Shown here: in pieces, positions 25,201 through 33,414 of the stretch
How the letters are laid out: every line of letters begins with the position of its first letter
Numbering within the stretch: the first letter of the stretch is position 1
Assembly: GCA_020137815.1 (NCBI GenBank)
Contig: CM035359.1
Span: forward strand, 4,994,032 to 5,058,031
DNA from: Hormiphora californensis
Taxonomy: Eukaryota > Ctenophora > Tentaculata > Cydippida > Pleurobrachiidae
Direction: 5' to 3'
Length of the DNA stretch: 64,000 nucleotides
Position numbers and translations under genes: made by a program
The notes under the pieces: model-generated
Told to the model about the DNA's origin: nothing
The model's database searches: none
The model's input: only the letters and a program-made list of their open reading frames with translations

Positions 25201-27691
25201 CCGTTGCTAAGGCCATAAGAATCAGGGAGATTAGTAAACTGGGTAGCATCTCAAATGTCAAGAATTCAAAAGTCAAAGTTATTCACCTGCTACGTGATCC
25301 CAGAGGAACTTTCAATTCTCGTTGCCATGGTTTCCCAAATTTCTACCTCCCCGATGACAAGGAGATTCCGGTTGAGCCAATTACCAATGAAAAGGCGAAA
25401 CTGATCGCACAGGATTATTGTGAAAGGGAGGTGGTTAACCTGAGATTAACGGATGAGAACATGCCCAGTTGGTTGGATGGAAACTACCTCCGTCTCACAC
25501 ACAGCCAGATCTCATTAGACCCCCTCGGAAATGCGGAGAAGGTTTATAATTTCCTGGGTTTGGAGCTACCCCAGAGCGTTCGGCAGTGGGCTATTGACCA
25601 GCAGAATGTGGAGGGCGAAGAGGAGGATTTGATGTCCACCAAGAAGAATGCTCAGTTGGTGTTGAATAAGTGGAAGGAAGAGTTGCAACCAGAATGGGTT
25701 CAAACAATTCAGAATGAATGCAGAGAACTGATGTTACGGTTAAATATGACTTTAGTGTGAGGGATCAGATACTTCTTATCGTATTTTCTTGCTATGGTGA
25801 AAACATTTTTTATCAAAATTTAAAAAGTGACGTCATAAATCACTAATTTCTCATGTGACTGTGCTCATTACACAGTTTTTCACCTACTTACGGTCATGTA
25901 GTATGACGACATATGGGTCACCACACACCAAAGTTAAAATAAAAATATATATCATTTAAAATATCTTGAATCAGTTAATATTGAACTCACTTACGGTCAG
26001 ATCATGCAGTATGACAACATATTATCTTGTATTGAACTCACTGTTTCATTCCTTCCTTGATGTCATCCTCCTGTTCTTCCCACCAGAGGCTGAAGAAGGA
26101 CACCTGAGATGTTGTCAATTATAAGAGTCACCATTAGATCACTCTGTGTAACCATGGTAACCGGTGTAACCTGTGTTCCCATGGTAACTATGTTATCAAA
26201 TCATCTACCCATGATCAGATAATCTGAATAGTGTGCAGTAGTGAACATGGTACGGCTCGAGAGAGATTATGAAATTGCTTACCTCTGCGTACATGTATTT
26301 GAAATCGGGTGTCTCCACAGCCTTGAGGTACAACCATGTTAAGATCCACCTCACTTTGTGCTCGTAATACCACTGGTAGGTTTCCAGCCAGCCTGGTTAA
26401 TATCATTAGTTAATTAATTAATTATGTAATCAATTAATAATATTATGTAATTAAATTAATATTTAGTTAATTAATTGTTAATTTATCCATATCAGCTACT
26501 ATAATAGGACATGTTTTAATAGTTGGCATGATTGATAAACTAGCCGCTTAGATTATACCGTGTACATTCCTGACGTAATATCCCTATTTCTCTCGGGCCT
26601 AGTTACCTTGGTAACGAAATTACACTGTTCGCTTCGTTACCAGCTGCATGGTTAGTAACCATATTGGTTACCATGGTTACCTGGGTCGCAATGTGTGTGG
26701 GGCACTAGGAATACTCGGAGTGGTTCAGAATAAGGGAGTGGTTCGAGGTCCGGGAATGATGATTTATCGTGCACTGAAATAGAAATTCAGCGATTAAAGA
26801 GACAATTTTGTAATAAAATTTCTTATATAAAGAGACACCCCTCCCTAGTTCTCTCTCCCTATCTCTATAACTCACCTCCATTCTCTAGTTCAAAAGATAA
26901 TTCTTCTATCAACGTGGAAACCTGCAGGAAGAAAACTATTGTAAACATGGTGCAGTGTCAAACAAATTGCAAACTTGCTACTTTTTTACATCAAAATCTG
27001 ATGAAATCTAATCCTGTCTGGCGCCGCGACCCGTCTGAGCTCAGATTTGAGAATCAAATTGGGGTCTGGCGCCGCCAGACAGATCTAATCAGAATTTCAT
27101 AATCAATAATTGTTAATTAATACTTCACAAAAATCGTGCTGCATTACATAACCTGGATATCAGCGTTGTTTGATGTGGCTAACATGGGTTCAAGACACGT
27201 GGGCTCTTTCTCATTCTGTACAACAAGGAAGCCATCTGAACCATTCACAGAACCATCCAGTCCACTTCCCTCAATATCACGACGATCAACAAACTCGACC
27301 TGGAATAGCTGCTGTCAGCTGCCAATAGACTGTAATGTAGGTCAATATGCTCTGACCAAGGTTCTCGCACGCTCGGTCAGGCCAATGCTCTGACATGGAA
27401 TTGGGGGATTGGAAAAGCACTATACAATTTGGAAATGATGACCAAACCATGTCAGGCATTACGGTAGGATCCTTTCTCAAGTGATTCGCAATCTGTATTG
27501 CTCAAAGGAGCGAAGATAGGCTGAAGGCGTCCCTGGCGCTTGTTAAACGACTAGTTTCGGTAAATTATATTGCCATGATTGGTACATACGTTGGTATCAG
27601 GTTCCTGCCTTTTTGGGTAAGCGGTGACAACGAAAATGAAGCAGAAACATATTGCTCCAATCGCCAGCCGAGAGTGTTTTCTCATTTGCAT
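7251..27691 (-). CDS. MAN2A-like: Golgi alpha-mannosidase II (GH38), 24 exons
   Basis: Exons on the minus strand, 5' to 3': 27691-27590, 27299-27153, 26921-26876, 26773-26681, 26392-26283, 26103-26042, 24046-23916, 23772-23672, 23429-23357, 23240-23155, 19149-18931 (or 17758-17540), 14150-14106, 13743-13640, 13435-13355, 13279-13133, 12586-12367, 12234-12125, 11991-11684, 11591-11478, 10460-10294, 8429-8327, 8170-7899, 7694-7562, 7415-7251. All phases agree except for one extra base in exon 22; about 1,045 aa, close to animal MAN2A. Exon 1 encodes a short cytoplasmic tail and a hydrophobic anchor ([14 protein letters not shown]), typical of a type II Golgi enzyme. GH38 landmarks in order: [15 protein letters not shown] (zinc His/Asp), [14 protein letters not shown] (nucleophile Asp), [39 protein letters not shown] (acid/base region), [37 protein letters not shown] (zinc His), [19 protein letters not shown]. 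It would trim mannose from hybrid N-glycans in the Golgi. The usual Asn between the zinc-binding His and Asp is Cys here. Confidence 0.93.
7716..7824. mobile_element. hAT-like MITE, 109 bp, with 8-bp target duplication
   Basis: Terminal inverted repeats CAGGAACCGACCGAA / TTCGGTCGGTTCCTG are flanked by the direct repeat TCACATAG (7708-7715 and 7825-7832). An 8-bp duplication with CAGG termini is the hAT pattern. It lies in a MAN2A intron. A second copy with its own 8-bp duplication is at 61687-61798. Confidence 0.92.
8030..8060 (-). other. Single-base frame break in MAN2A exon 22
   Basis: Reading on the minus strand, [14 protein letters not shown] runs into TGA. One base over, the frame continues as [13 protein letters not shown] and on through [14 protein letters not shown]. 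Both pieces align with one continuous stretch of MAN2A, and the exon (272 nt) has one base more than its flanking phases allow. It is a sequencing or assembly indel, or a real inactivating insertion. Confidence 0.85.
8528..10321. repeat. 34-bp minisatellite at a MAN2A splice donor, about 53 units
   Basis: Near-identical tandem 34-bp units (TGAATAGTTTGTCCTTATAT plus CGGTGCTACCTGGG on the plus strand), varying mainly as GTGAAT or GTGTAT. On the MAN2A sense strand the unit reads ACCGATATAAGGACAAACTA ... CCCAG then GTAGC, which is the end of the exon at 10460-10294 plus its donor. The array thus begins inside the exon and extends through the intron, and each unit carries a donor-like CAG/GTAGC. 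Confidence 0.95.
10481..11367. mobile_element. Tc1/mariner-type non-autonomous element, 887 bp, TA target site
   Basis: Long terminal inverted repeats begin CAGGGGTGGGCATAAAAAAT and end in the reverse complement, flanked by TA on both sides. Near-mirror symmetry extends well inside. No transposase reading frame is present. It sits in the MAN2A intron between the exons at 11478 and 10460. It shares interior sequence with the element at 33415-34295. Confidence 0.88.
12783..13059. mobile_element. AT-rich palindromic foldback element, 277 bp
   Basis: Near-perfect inverted repeat over the whole length: GGGTCACCACACACCAAAGT at the left, its reverse complement at the right, with runs of TTAAAA inside. 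It lies in a MAN2A intron. The first 30 or so bases recur as a solo fragment near 25917-25945, downstream of the sulfotransferase. Confidence 0.88.
13839..13976 (-). repeat. Possible tRNA-derived SINE fragment
   Basis: On the minus strand the segment contains GTGGTGTAGTGGTAAAAAAC, like a tRNA A box, but the order and spacing of a possible B-box-like stretch are not right for an intact tRNA. It is recorded only as a weak candidate in an otherwise plain MAN2A intron. Confidence 0.25.
14221..15488. mobile_element. Long inverted repeat, 1.27 kb, foldback element
   Basis: The two arms are near-identical reverse complements from ACATGAAATTTATAGGGGCA at 14221 to its complement ending at 15488. They meet around 14855 with a loop of about 25 bp. 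Weaker symmetry continues outwards (CACGATTTGG-type sequence at about 14200 and 15510). No open frame of note. It would form a very long hairpin if transcribed within the MAN2A pre-mRNA. Confidence 0.92.
15529..17413. mobile_element. MULE-like foldback element with 9-bp target duplication
   Basis: Terminal inverted repeats start GGCAATTTCTCATTTGCGGC and end with the reverse complement. Direct repeats TTATAACAC flank both sides (15520-15528 and 17414-17422). A 9-bp duplication and long TIRs are Mutator-type features. The arms are built of dozens of AGACGGT/GTCTAGAC-type motifs, a tandem-palindromic texture. A second inverted repeat is nested in the core (about 16270-16430 against 16640-16803). 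No transposase was seen. Confidence 0.9.
16806..18196. repeat. Tandem duplication unit 1 (1,391 bp)
   Basis: Direct repeat of 18197-19587 with no difference noticed by eye. It begins inside the right arm of the MULE-like element and runs through that arm, the target duplication, a MAN2A exon and a TATA-containing promoter-like segment, ending at CCCCCAG. Confidence 0.95.
17540..17758 (-). CDS. MAN2A catalytic exon, second identical copy
   Basis: Same 73 codons and same splice sites as the copy at 18931-19149, produced by the 1,391-bp tandem duplication. A working enzyme would need only one copy. Either copy joins in phase to the exon before (ending CGPDPK) and the exon after (starting [10 protein letters not shown]). 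Confidence 0.88.
18197..19587. repeat. Tandem duplication unit 2 (1,391 bp)
   Basis: Second copy of the unit. It ends 5 bp before the ATG of the small secreted-protein gene at 19593, so the promoter-like end of the unit is joined to a gene only in this copy. In unit 1 the same end runs into the next repeat. Confidence 0.95.
18931..19149 (-). CDS. MAN2A catalytic exon, upstream copy of a tandem duplicate
   Basis: A 219-nt (73-codon) phase-0 exon beginning [16 protein letters not shown] and ending before GTAGAT. It includes [17 protein letters not shown], which aligns with the MAN2A segment carrying the acid/base Asp. Both splice sites are intact. An identical exon lies 1,391 bp away at 17540-17758. 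Because the length is a multiple of three, including both copies would keep the frame but duplicate part of the catalytic domain. Confidence 0.9.
19548..19592 (+). promoter_or_regulatory. TATA box and 5' leader of the small secreted-protein gene
   Basis: TATAAAAACC starts at about 19548, about 45 bp before the ATG at 19593. The same TATA segment is present in unit 1 near 18158 but has no reading frame behind it. Confidence 0.55.
19593..19825 (+). pseudogene. Secreted thyroglobulin type-1-like protein, first exon, frame broken
   Basis: The ATG opens a clear signal peptide ([16 protein letters not shown]) followed by [14 protein letters not shown]. From about 19675 the sensible frame shifts by one base to give [20 protein letters not shown] and [12 protein letters not shown], then a good donor (CAG/GTGAGT) at about 19826. 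The Cys and PNCGGYQ pattern resembles the start of a thyroglobulin type-1 domain, but the CWCV half was not found downstream. Without the shift the protein would stop after about 55 residues. It is either a small gene with one indel error, or a broken copy. Confidence 0.5.
19830..21050. other. Region between the broken secreted gene and the transporter
   Basis: No supported exon. It contains two imperfect palindromes with CGCGAGTGCACATA-type and GCAAGCGCTCCTATATCGCA-type arms (about 20095-20200 and 20575-20750). It also holds a copy of a dispersed GGGGTAACTTCGTTACCAA-type repeat near 20845-20985. Confidence 0.55.
21051..22736 (+). CDS. SLC22-like: SLC22-type organic ion transporter (MFS), two exons
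   Basis: Exons 21051-21195 and 21331-22736 join in phase; 516 aa. The first exon starts [17 protein letters not shown] and contains the first membrane segment ([17 protein letters not shown]). A Cys-containing extracellular loop follows, as in SLC22 ([20 protein letters not shown]). The MFS loop signature is DRFGRKLSL, and VPESPQWHL matches the SLC22 PESPRWL motif after TM6. About twelve hydrophobic segments are visible. It would move organic cations, anions or zwitterions across the plasma membrane; the substrate cannot be told. It lies wholly in a MAN2A intron (18931-23155), on the opposite strand. Confidence 0.9.
24088..24129 (-). pseudogene. Partial duplicate of a MAN2A exon (GGWV region)
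   Basis: About 35 bp matching the beginning of the exon at 24046-23916 ([10 protein letters not shown] coding part) is repeated 89 bp upstream, after a CTAG acceptor-like sequence. It then diverges and leads to stop codons, so it is a pseudo-exon. Confidence 0.7.
24506..25760 (+). CDS. CHST-like: Golgi carbohydrate sulfotransferase-like protein, with one frame break
   Basis: Begins [20 protein letters not shown], a short tail and signal anchor as in type II Golgi sulfotransferases. The 5'-phosphosulfate (PAPS) loop is [13 protein letters not shown] followed by [11 protein letters not shown]. The 3'-phosphate motif is [16 protein letters not shown]. About 417 aa. The frame breaks at about 24902: TTLRMIQ continues as [13 protein letters not shown] only after dropping one base, and the total length is 3x418+1. 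It would transfer sulfate from PAPS to a sugar in the Golgi; the acceptor is unknown. It is single-exon and nested in a MAN2A intron on the opposite strand. A dispersed repeat (AAATGTAAAGGGAGGGTTAG) is embedded just before the break. Confidence 0.85.
25761..26041. other. MAN2A intron segment with solo foldback terminus
   Basis: Non-coding. A 30-bp solo end of the AT-rich palindrome family (GGGTCACCACACACCAAAGT) lies near 25917, and ACTCACTTACGGTCA-type short direct repeats are nearby. Confidence 0.6.
27018..27085. repeat. Dispersed TGGCGCC palindromic repeat
   Basis: TCTGGCGCCGCGACCC at one end and GGGGTCTGGCGCCGCCAGA at the other enclose a GAGAATCAAATT core. Related copies occur near 12300-12333 and 62216-62275, with a part at 6989-7008. 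Confidence 0.65.
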
Positions 27692-27808
27692 TCACTAAAC
27701 AACTATTTAATAAAATACAAATCAGTTACATGGTTTAAGAAATTCATCAATATACGATCAGTACCCCCGAAACTCATGATGAGGGTGACATAAGTGACCA
27801 ACAGAAGC

Positions 27809-28162
27809 TTGGTGACATAGACACCTGGCGCGACCGAGATCAGATTGAGCTCACACACAGGTTGGTGACATAGACACCTGGCGCGACTGAGATTGAGCTC
27901 ACACATATGTGCCCGCTCGGCCCCAAAAAGGGTCGTTTCTTTCAAGGGATGTTGCACGCGATCCATTGGACCCGAGAAGTTTGTCTGTCAACAAGAAGTG
28001 GGTCAAAATTGACACTGAAGTCAAATCTATAATCTGACTTCCGAGAGTTTTTACACCACTCCCAAGCGGTTTAGACTGAAACAACCCTTTTGGGGAGGGG
28101 GGGGGGGGGGGGCGGAGCGGACACCTGTGTGCGGGGGTCGCGCCAGGTGTCTATGTCACCAA
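27809..28162. mobile_element. Short TIR element beside MAN2A exon 1
   Basis: TTGGTGACATAGACACCTGG begins at 27809, is repeated directly near 27864, and is found inverted at 28143-28162. It lies just upstream of the MAN2A start exon and could overlap its promoter. No clear target duplication. Confidence 0.65.
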
Positions 28163-28407
28163 AACAGGAGCCTCGTCGAAATCTAGAGAGGGGAGATCAA
28201 CGAACTTGAGTATTTAAATTTTGTATTCAGCTTCTCTAGTCGACCACTTTTCCATGGGGTGATAGAGGAGAGATCAACGAAAGGAAAGACCAAGATTGCC
28301 AGCTCAATTGAAAAGATATATTCAATTGTGATGGGGTGATTGGATGCGGGTTCTTCCTTTAGGATTAAAAACATTATTATTCCAGGGAATTACAACTATG
28401 CCTGGCT

Positions 28408-28794
28408 GGAAAATTTTGATTTGCCGCGGATGTCGTCCAGACGCCGTCTACACGACGTCAGACGGGCTTGAGACGTGCCGTTCAGACGGCCGTCTGAAAC
28501 GGTCTCTACCTGTTTAGACGGAATTGGAAGAAATCAGACGGTGTACTGGACGAAATCAGACGGTTTTGTATTTTGTACAATGTACTCGTCTATACGGGTT
28601 TTGCTCCAGACGCTGTCTGGCTCATACGGGCTTGAGACAGAATTTCTATTGGTGACGTTCAGACGTGCTTGAGACGGGTTTGGTTTCCGTCTGATTTCTG
28701 AGGTTCCGTCAAAACATTTCAGTCTAGTCTGGACGACGTCTGGAAGGTGTTTAGACGGCGTCTGGACGACGTCTGCGGCAAATCAAAATTTGCC
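28408..28794. mobile_element. Second AGACGG-type foldback element (387 bp)
   Basis: The ends read GGAAAATTTTGATTTGCCGC and, inverted, GGCAAATTTTGATTTGCCGC. The interior is built of AGACGG/GTCTGGACGAC motifs. The GGCAA...TTTGC.GC termini and the motif texture link it to the MULE-like element at 15529-17413. No matching target duplication was seen here. Confidence 0.8.
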
Positions 28795-29429
28795 TCCGAC
28801 TTTATCCTGTTTCAAATGATTCAAAGAGATAACAAATCTTTTTAAAAGTTAGAAATTAATTGAACGAATCAGAATACATACAAAATTTAGTCAAATTATG
28901 CTCGGGACTTGGAAAATATCTAAATTTCACAATGATCACATTCATTCATAATCAATACCATATCAAAACTAGAAGTCACTGTCAAATTCAATACGAAACT
29001 CAAAACATTTCAACAAAATAAATCAAATGAAATTAAGAATCAAGATAATTACATTATTTTTCAGTTTTATCATTCACGGAAAATAGTTTTTTAGTTGCTG
29101 GAGACAGAGAAAGGAAAGTAAAACCTCGTTCTATTAATTTTAAATGTTAGTTTAGTCAAACTCAAAGCATGGAGACTTTGAATTCATGGAGTTTAGTATC
29201 CACCGATTGGGTTCTTGAAAACGGCTGAAGTTTCCGCATGGTTCTTTCCAAATATTTTGCTGAAATTAGGGACAGTTAGTGGGTCAATGACTTAGAAGCG
29301 GAGAGTATATGATACCTCCAATGTCCGCGGACTTATACAGGGCAAAAGCGCCTAATTTAAATAATAAATTCTAAAAAGCAGATCTGAATTCTTCAAATAT
29401 AAAGAACAAGTTCTCTGTTCTAAACTCAC
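28795..29429. other. AT-rich stretch downstream of the receptor TM exon
   Basis: No confident exon. A cytoplasmic tail exon of the minus-strand receptor must lie here or further on. One acceptor-like site near 29355 would give only a few residues after the membrane segment, which could not be confirmed. Confidence 0.4.
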
Positions 29430-32400
29430 CCCTTGGTAACGATGCAGTATACAATCACAAGGACGATTATAACAAGTCCAATAAGACCGAACACGACTGC
29501 TAGACTGATGTTAGTAGCGTATGTCTTGGGCATGTCAACAGAGGCTGGCTCTCCAACATAACAATCCTGGGGAGGGGAAACGAGTTAAAATTGAAGAGAG
29601 GGAATCGGGTTAAAATGGGAGGGAGGGAAACGGGTTAAAATTGAAGAGAGGGAATCGGGTTAAAATGGGAGGGAGGGAATCGGGTTAAAGTTGAAGGGAG
29701 GGAATCGGGTTAAAATGGGGGGGGGGGGGGTCCCGGGGGGTCACAGCTATCTCACCTCTGCCATAGAACTGGAATCAGGACAGGCATTCAACATGATGAG
29801 ATACTCAGCATCCCCAACAAACCCGTACTCGGAGTAATCCAGGGTAGTTGTCAGCCCGCTTACACCAGATTTATCAAGCTAGATATGAGAGGAGGTGTTA
29901 GGATAGAGGAGGAGGAGGGGTGTTAGGAGAGAGAATGGGGGTGTTAGGAGAGAGAATGGGGGTGTTAGGAGAGAGAATGGGGGTGTTAGGAGAGAGAATG
30001 GGGGTGTTAGAAGAGAGAATGGGGGTGTTAGGAGAGAGAATGTTTGGTAGTAAAGAGGTTTCTTGGAGCACCGGCGTGGGATTCAATCAGTGGGGGAATA
30101 TTTGGTCGAGATTGAACTACCACCCAAACAATAATTTGGGCTGTTACTCCTAACAAAATATATACGTACAGTTCCTGCGTAGAAGGCCCCCAAGTTTCTG
30201 CCACTATCCTGCAGAGCCTCACTGGAGCTATAGATCCAAATATAAATGGGCTCTGTAGTGTCTCGTTTTGAGACCGTGTCTCGTTTTGAGACCGTTGTGG
30301 AATTAAGAGATTTCTTATACTCTGTAGTATATCGGAATATGACGTTTCCAAGATTACCTGTAATTATCGTTATTTAATTATTCAATTCAATATTCAGTTA
30401 ATTAGTTATTCAATATAATTCTGGATGGGATTTTCTGGTGACAGTCAGATTGGAAAAAGGTATTCGCATAACAATGTGTAATTAATTAACTAACTATTCA
30501 TTAATCACGTACCAGTATAACTAACCAATTAACTACAAAGTAATACAAGATTTAATAATTGTTTATAATCTTGATCCTGTCGAGCGCTTTACCAGAAATC
30601 CCTTTACAAGCAAAGATAACCAATTAACTATTAGTTAGGTACGTACCAATATACTCGTGATCTCGTTTCACAACCAGCACATTGTAGGATGAGAATGAGA
30701 AATCAGCGATGGGGACCTCTACAACTACAGTCTTTGTTGGATTTCCCTCCGCGTCCACTGGTTGAGACTCGATATTGGACCTTAATTCTGAAATACAGTT
30801 GCATTGAGTTGCATGGTCTTGCAATTCTACTATGTACAATACAGGTGTTACCTTGGTTACGAAATAACCTTCGTGCGCTGGCAAGGGAGGGGTAACCAAG
30901 GTAACACCAGGCGCTACGTTGGTTACGAAATAACCTTGGTGCGCTAGCAAGGGAGGGGTAACCAAGGTAACACCAGGCGCTACGTTGGTTACGAAATAAC
31001 CTTGGTGCGCTGGCAAGGGAGGGGTAACCAAGGTAACACCAGGCGCTACCTTGGTTACACATAACTGGCAAGGGAGAGGTAACCAAGGTACCACCAGGGG
31101 TAACCAAGGTAACACCAGGTGCTACCTTGGTCACACATAGTTCTGGCACGGTGAATGGTTTAGTTGAGTCGCTTGATAAAAAGAAAGTATGAACAATTCA
31201 ATGGTTTAGATATATTTCATGTCACAAATTAAGTAATAGGACTCGTTGAACACTTGATCAAATGGCGGTATAATCCGTCAGGCCCCAATTCTCTGACCAC
31301 AGTTCTCGCACGCTCCGCAAGAGAATATAGGGTCAGGCCAATGCTCTGACAGGGTATAATTACCTGTGGTGTAGTTGTATTTGGGGGTAGTGTAGACGAG
31401 TCCATTGGCCCAGTAGAAGGTCGTACTGACGTAGTAGGTCATATTGGCACTCAGGTCATGATAAACAACCTGTCAGGATAAACATGGGTTAAACCCGGGG
31501 ATCCATGATTGCCATGATACTGTACTTGAGGTTATCATGAGAGTCACATGTAAGTGTAGTGGTTACCATGGTTACCATGGTTACCAAGAGTCACATATAA
31601 AGTGCAGATGTCACCATGGTTACCTACTTGTTTGTCAGAGTTTATATCCTTTGACTTCACTAGATCGTATGACATGCCACTCTTTTTGTGAAGGTGAATC
31701 ACGGTCTGAAAAACACATTTGAAGATTTAGATCAGATCAATTTTTGCGTTTATTCGTCGGCCGCCGGGAGAGGCGCAGTAACTAATTAATTAATTGTTCT
31801 AACACTCCTTTACATATGTTTCGTAGTGCGGGGTGGAACAGGGTCGATCAACTAATTAACTAACTAACTAACTACATAATTAACTAAACAATTAACTAAC
31901 TAATTAACTAATTCCAGGCTCACCTTCATTGGGTCTGCTTCGGGGTATTCAGGATATGTTATCACCACTCCAATCTCACTGATCCTGGTTGTTACCACTG
32001 GCATTGCAACCTCAACAGCTAATAGGGAGAAACATAGGGTTATCGAAAGCTTTTAAAGAGAAAAACAAAGTGTAGGGCTAGATCTAAATGAAAATACCGT
32101 ACGAGAAAAGGTTTACAAAAACTCCCCAAAAACATTTCCATGCTGTTACTTGAACAGAGATTTCCCAAGCGATCACTTTTTCGATTTTAAGATTACAATC
32201 CAACAGGTCGTTCACTTACGGTTACACTCATCAATATCTAGGACATGGCCCGGGTTGGTGGTATTGCCGCAGGAGATTGTGAAGTCAATGTTTCCATTGT
32301 CAGTTCCGGTGGGGTTAACACAGTAGTACTTGAAGGAGTCATCTATAGGGTTAGTGGGGGTTAACACCGTAGTACTTGAAGGAGTCATCTATAATAGGGT

Positions 32401-32929
32401 TAGTGGGGGTTAACACAGTAGTACTTGAAGGAGTCATCTATAGGGTTAGTGGGGGTTAACACAGTAGTACTTGAAGGAGTCATCTATAGGGTTAGTGGGG
32501 GTTAACACCGTAGTACTTGAAGGAGTCATCTATAGGGTTGTGGGGGGGGGGGGGGGGGTAATTATGTATGGGGTAGTGGGGGAATAGCCAATGGACTGAG
32601 ATAATGCTGTGGTTCAGGGGTTGTCTCACAATTGACTATATCTGTACCGTGATCTGGCCTGGAACGCTGTACCGTATAATTTGTAGTCATGATGTGTGAC
32701 AACGCAGCAAGAGACCCACCCCTGTGTTACTGCAAATCACAATATTACCTTGGGCAAGTAATGTCTTGGTGTGGCTCATATAGTTGGTAGTCGTGTACCC
32801 ATTCCTATCCAACACACACCCACTCACACAATCCCCATCAGGTACAATGTTGCTTGCGGAGGTCCCACAGGAGTATACCCTCTTGTGGGCGGTGGGAAGG
32901 GTCCAGTTGGTCGAGCATTTTATCTCAAA
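29430..32929 (-). CDS. Membrane-proximal half of a multidomain receptor (Cys-rich, FN3-like, TM)
   Basis: Phase-consistent exons, 5' to 3': 32929-32749, 32342-32220, 32018-31924, 31705-31628, 31469-31364, 30787-30647, 30357-30170, 29878-29756, 29566-29430. They encode a Cys-rich module (FEIKCSTNWTLP; VYSCGTSASNIVPDGDC; SGCVLDRNGY) and a short Cys-containing exon (DDSFKYYCVNPTGTDNG; DIDECN). A fibronectin-III-like domain follows (VVTTRISEIGVVITYPEYPE; MTYYVSTTFYWANGLVY), then a second beta-rich region (FSFSSYNVLVVKRDHEYIG; GRNLGAFYAGT), a membrane segment (ISLAVVFGLIGLVIIVLVIVYC) and the tail start IVTKG. The juxtamembrane part is reminiscent of receptor-type tyrosine phosphatases, but no phosphatase or kinase domain is in the window. 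The cytoplasmic end is unresolved. Confidence 0.75.
29581..29730. repeat. Short tandem repeat (GGGAATCGGGTTAAAATGGGA type) in a receptor intron
   Basis: About five imperfect units of roughly 29 bp between the receptor exons ending at 29756 and starting at 29566, followed by a poly-G run. Confidence 0.8.
29925..30043. repeat. 19-bp minisatellite (GAGAGAATGGGGGTGTTAG)
   Basis: About six to seven tandem units in the receptor intron between the exons at 30170 and 29878. Confidence 0.88.
30845..31135. repeat. About 71-bp tandem repeat of a dispersed GGTAACC-rich sequence
   Basis: About four units containing GGTTACGAAATAACCTTGGT, GGCAAGGGAGGGGTAACCAA and ACCAGGCGCTAC. Single copies of the same sequence type occur near 20845-20985, 26600-26690 and 62085-62130. 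It lies in a receptor intron. Confidence 0.85.
32342..32540. repeat. 46-bp minisatellite on a receptor 3' splice site (first copy, about 4 units)
   Basis: The unit on the receptor sense strand is ATGACTCCTTCAAGTACTAC then TGTGTTAACCCCCACTAACC then CTATAG. This is the intron end, the AG acceptor and the first exon bases. The array reaches from the intron into the exon at 32342, so each unit holds an acceptor copy. Confidence 0.9.
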
Positions 32930-33414
32930 CTATCATGGGGAGAGGACGCGGAGTTAATCACTACTAAACTGATAAAGTGAGTGGTCTTAAAACTGAATCA
33001 GACAAGTAATCTTATCCTCGGCAGAGGGATTTGACCATGGGTGGGGTGATGTGATCTGATCTGATGGCGGGAAATTTGGGGGGGGGGTCAAGTTTCACCC
33101 CTTTTCGCTTTATACAAGTGAGATAATAAAATCACTGCGCTGGCAAGCGCAAAGGTGACCACCACCTCCCCCCAGCCGCGCGTGCCAGAAAGCAGTAATA
33201 AGTTTTTTCAGTTTTTAGCCAAAAATGGCATTTTGCGACGCCCATAGCGAAGCCCCCACTGCACCAATCGGTCTGAAATTTGGTATACAGTGTCACGTAA
33301 ACTAGATCTACTGGAGTTCAAAAGGGCAAGTCTCTATCTCTTTTAGTTTCAGAGTTATGACATGGTGAAAAAAGCAATAAATGTCCCTGGTCTACATACA
33401 TACATACATACATA

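Noticed and set aside
31130-31165. Possible receptor exon reading FTVPELCVTK
   Set aside because: No acceptor in the right phase, and the exons at 31469-31364 and 30787-30647 already join in phase without it.
32771-32980. Plus-strand reading frame repeated identically at 36187-36396
   Set aside because: It lies opposite the Cys-rich receptor exon. The minus-strand reading has splice sites in phase and a Cys pattern, so the plus frame is a shadow of the duplicated exon.
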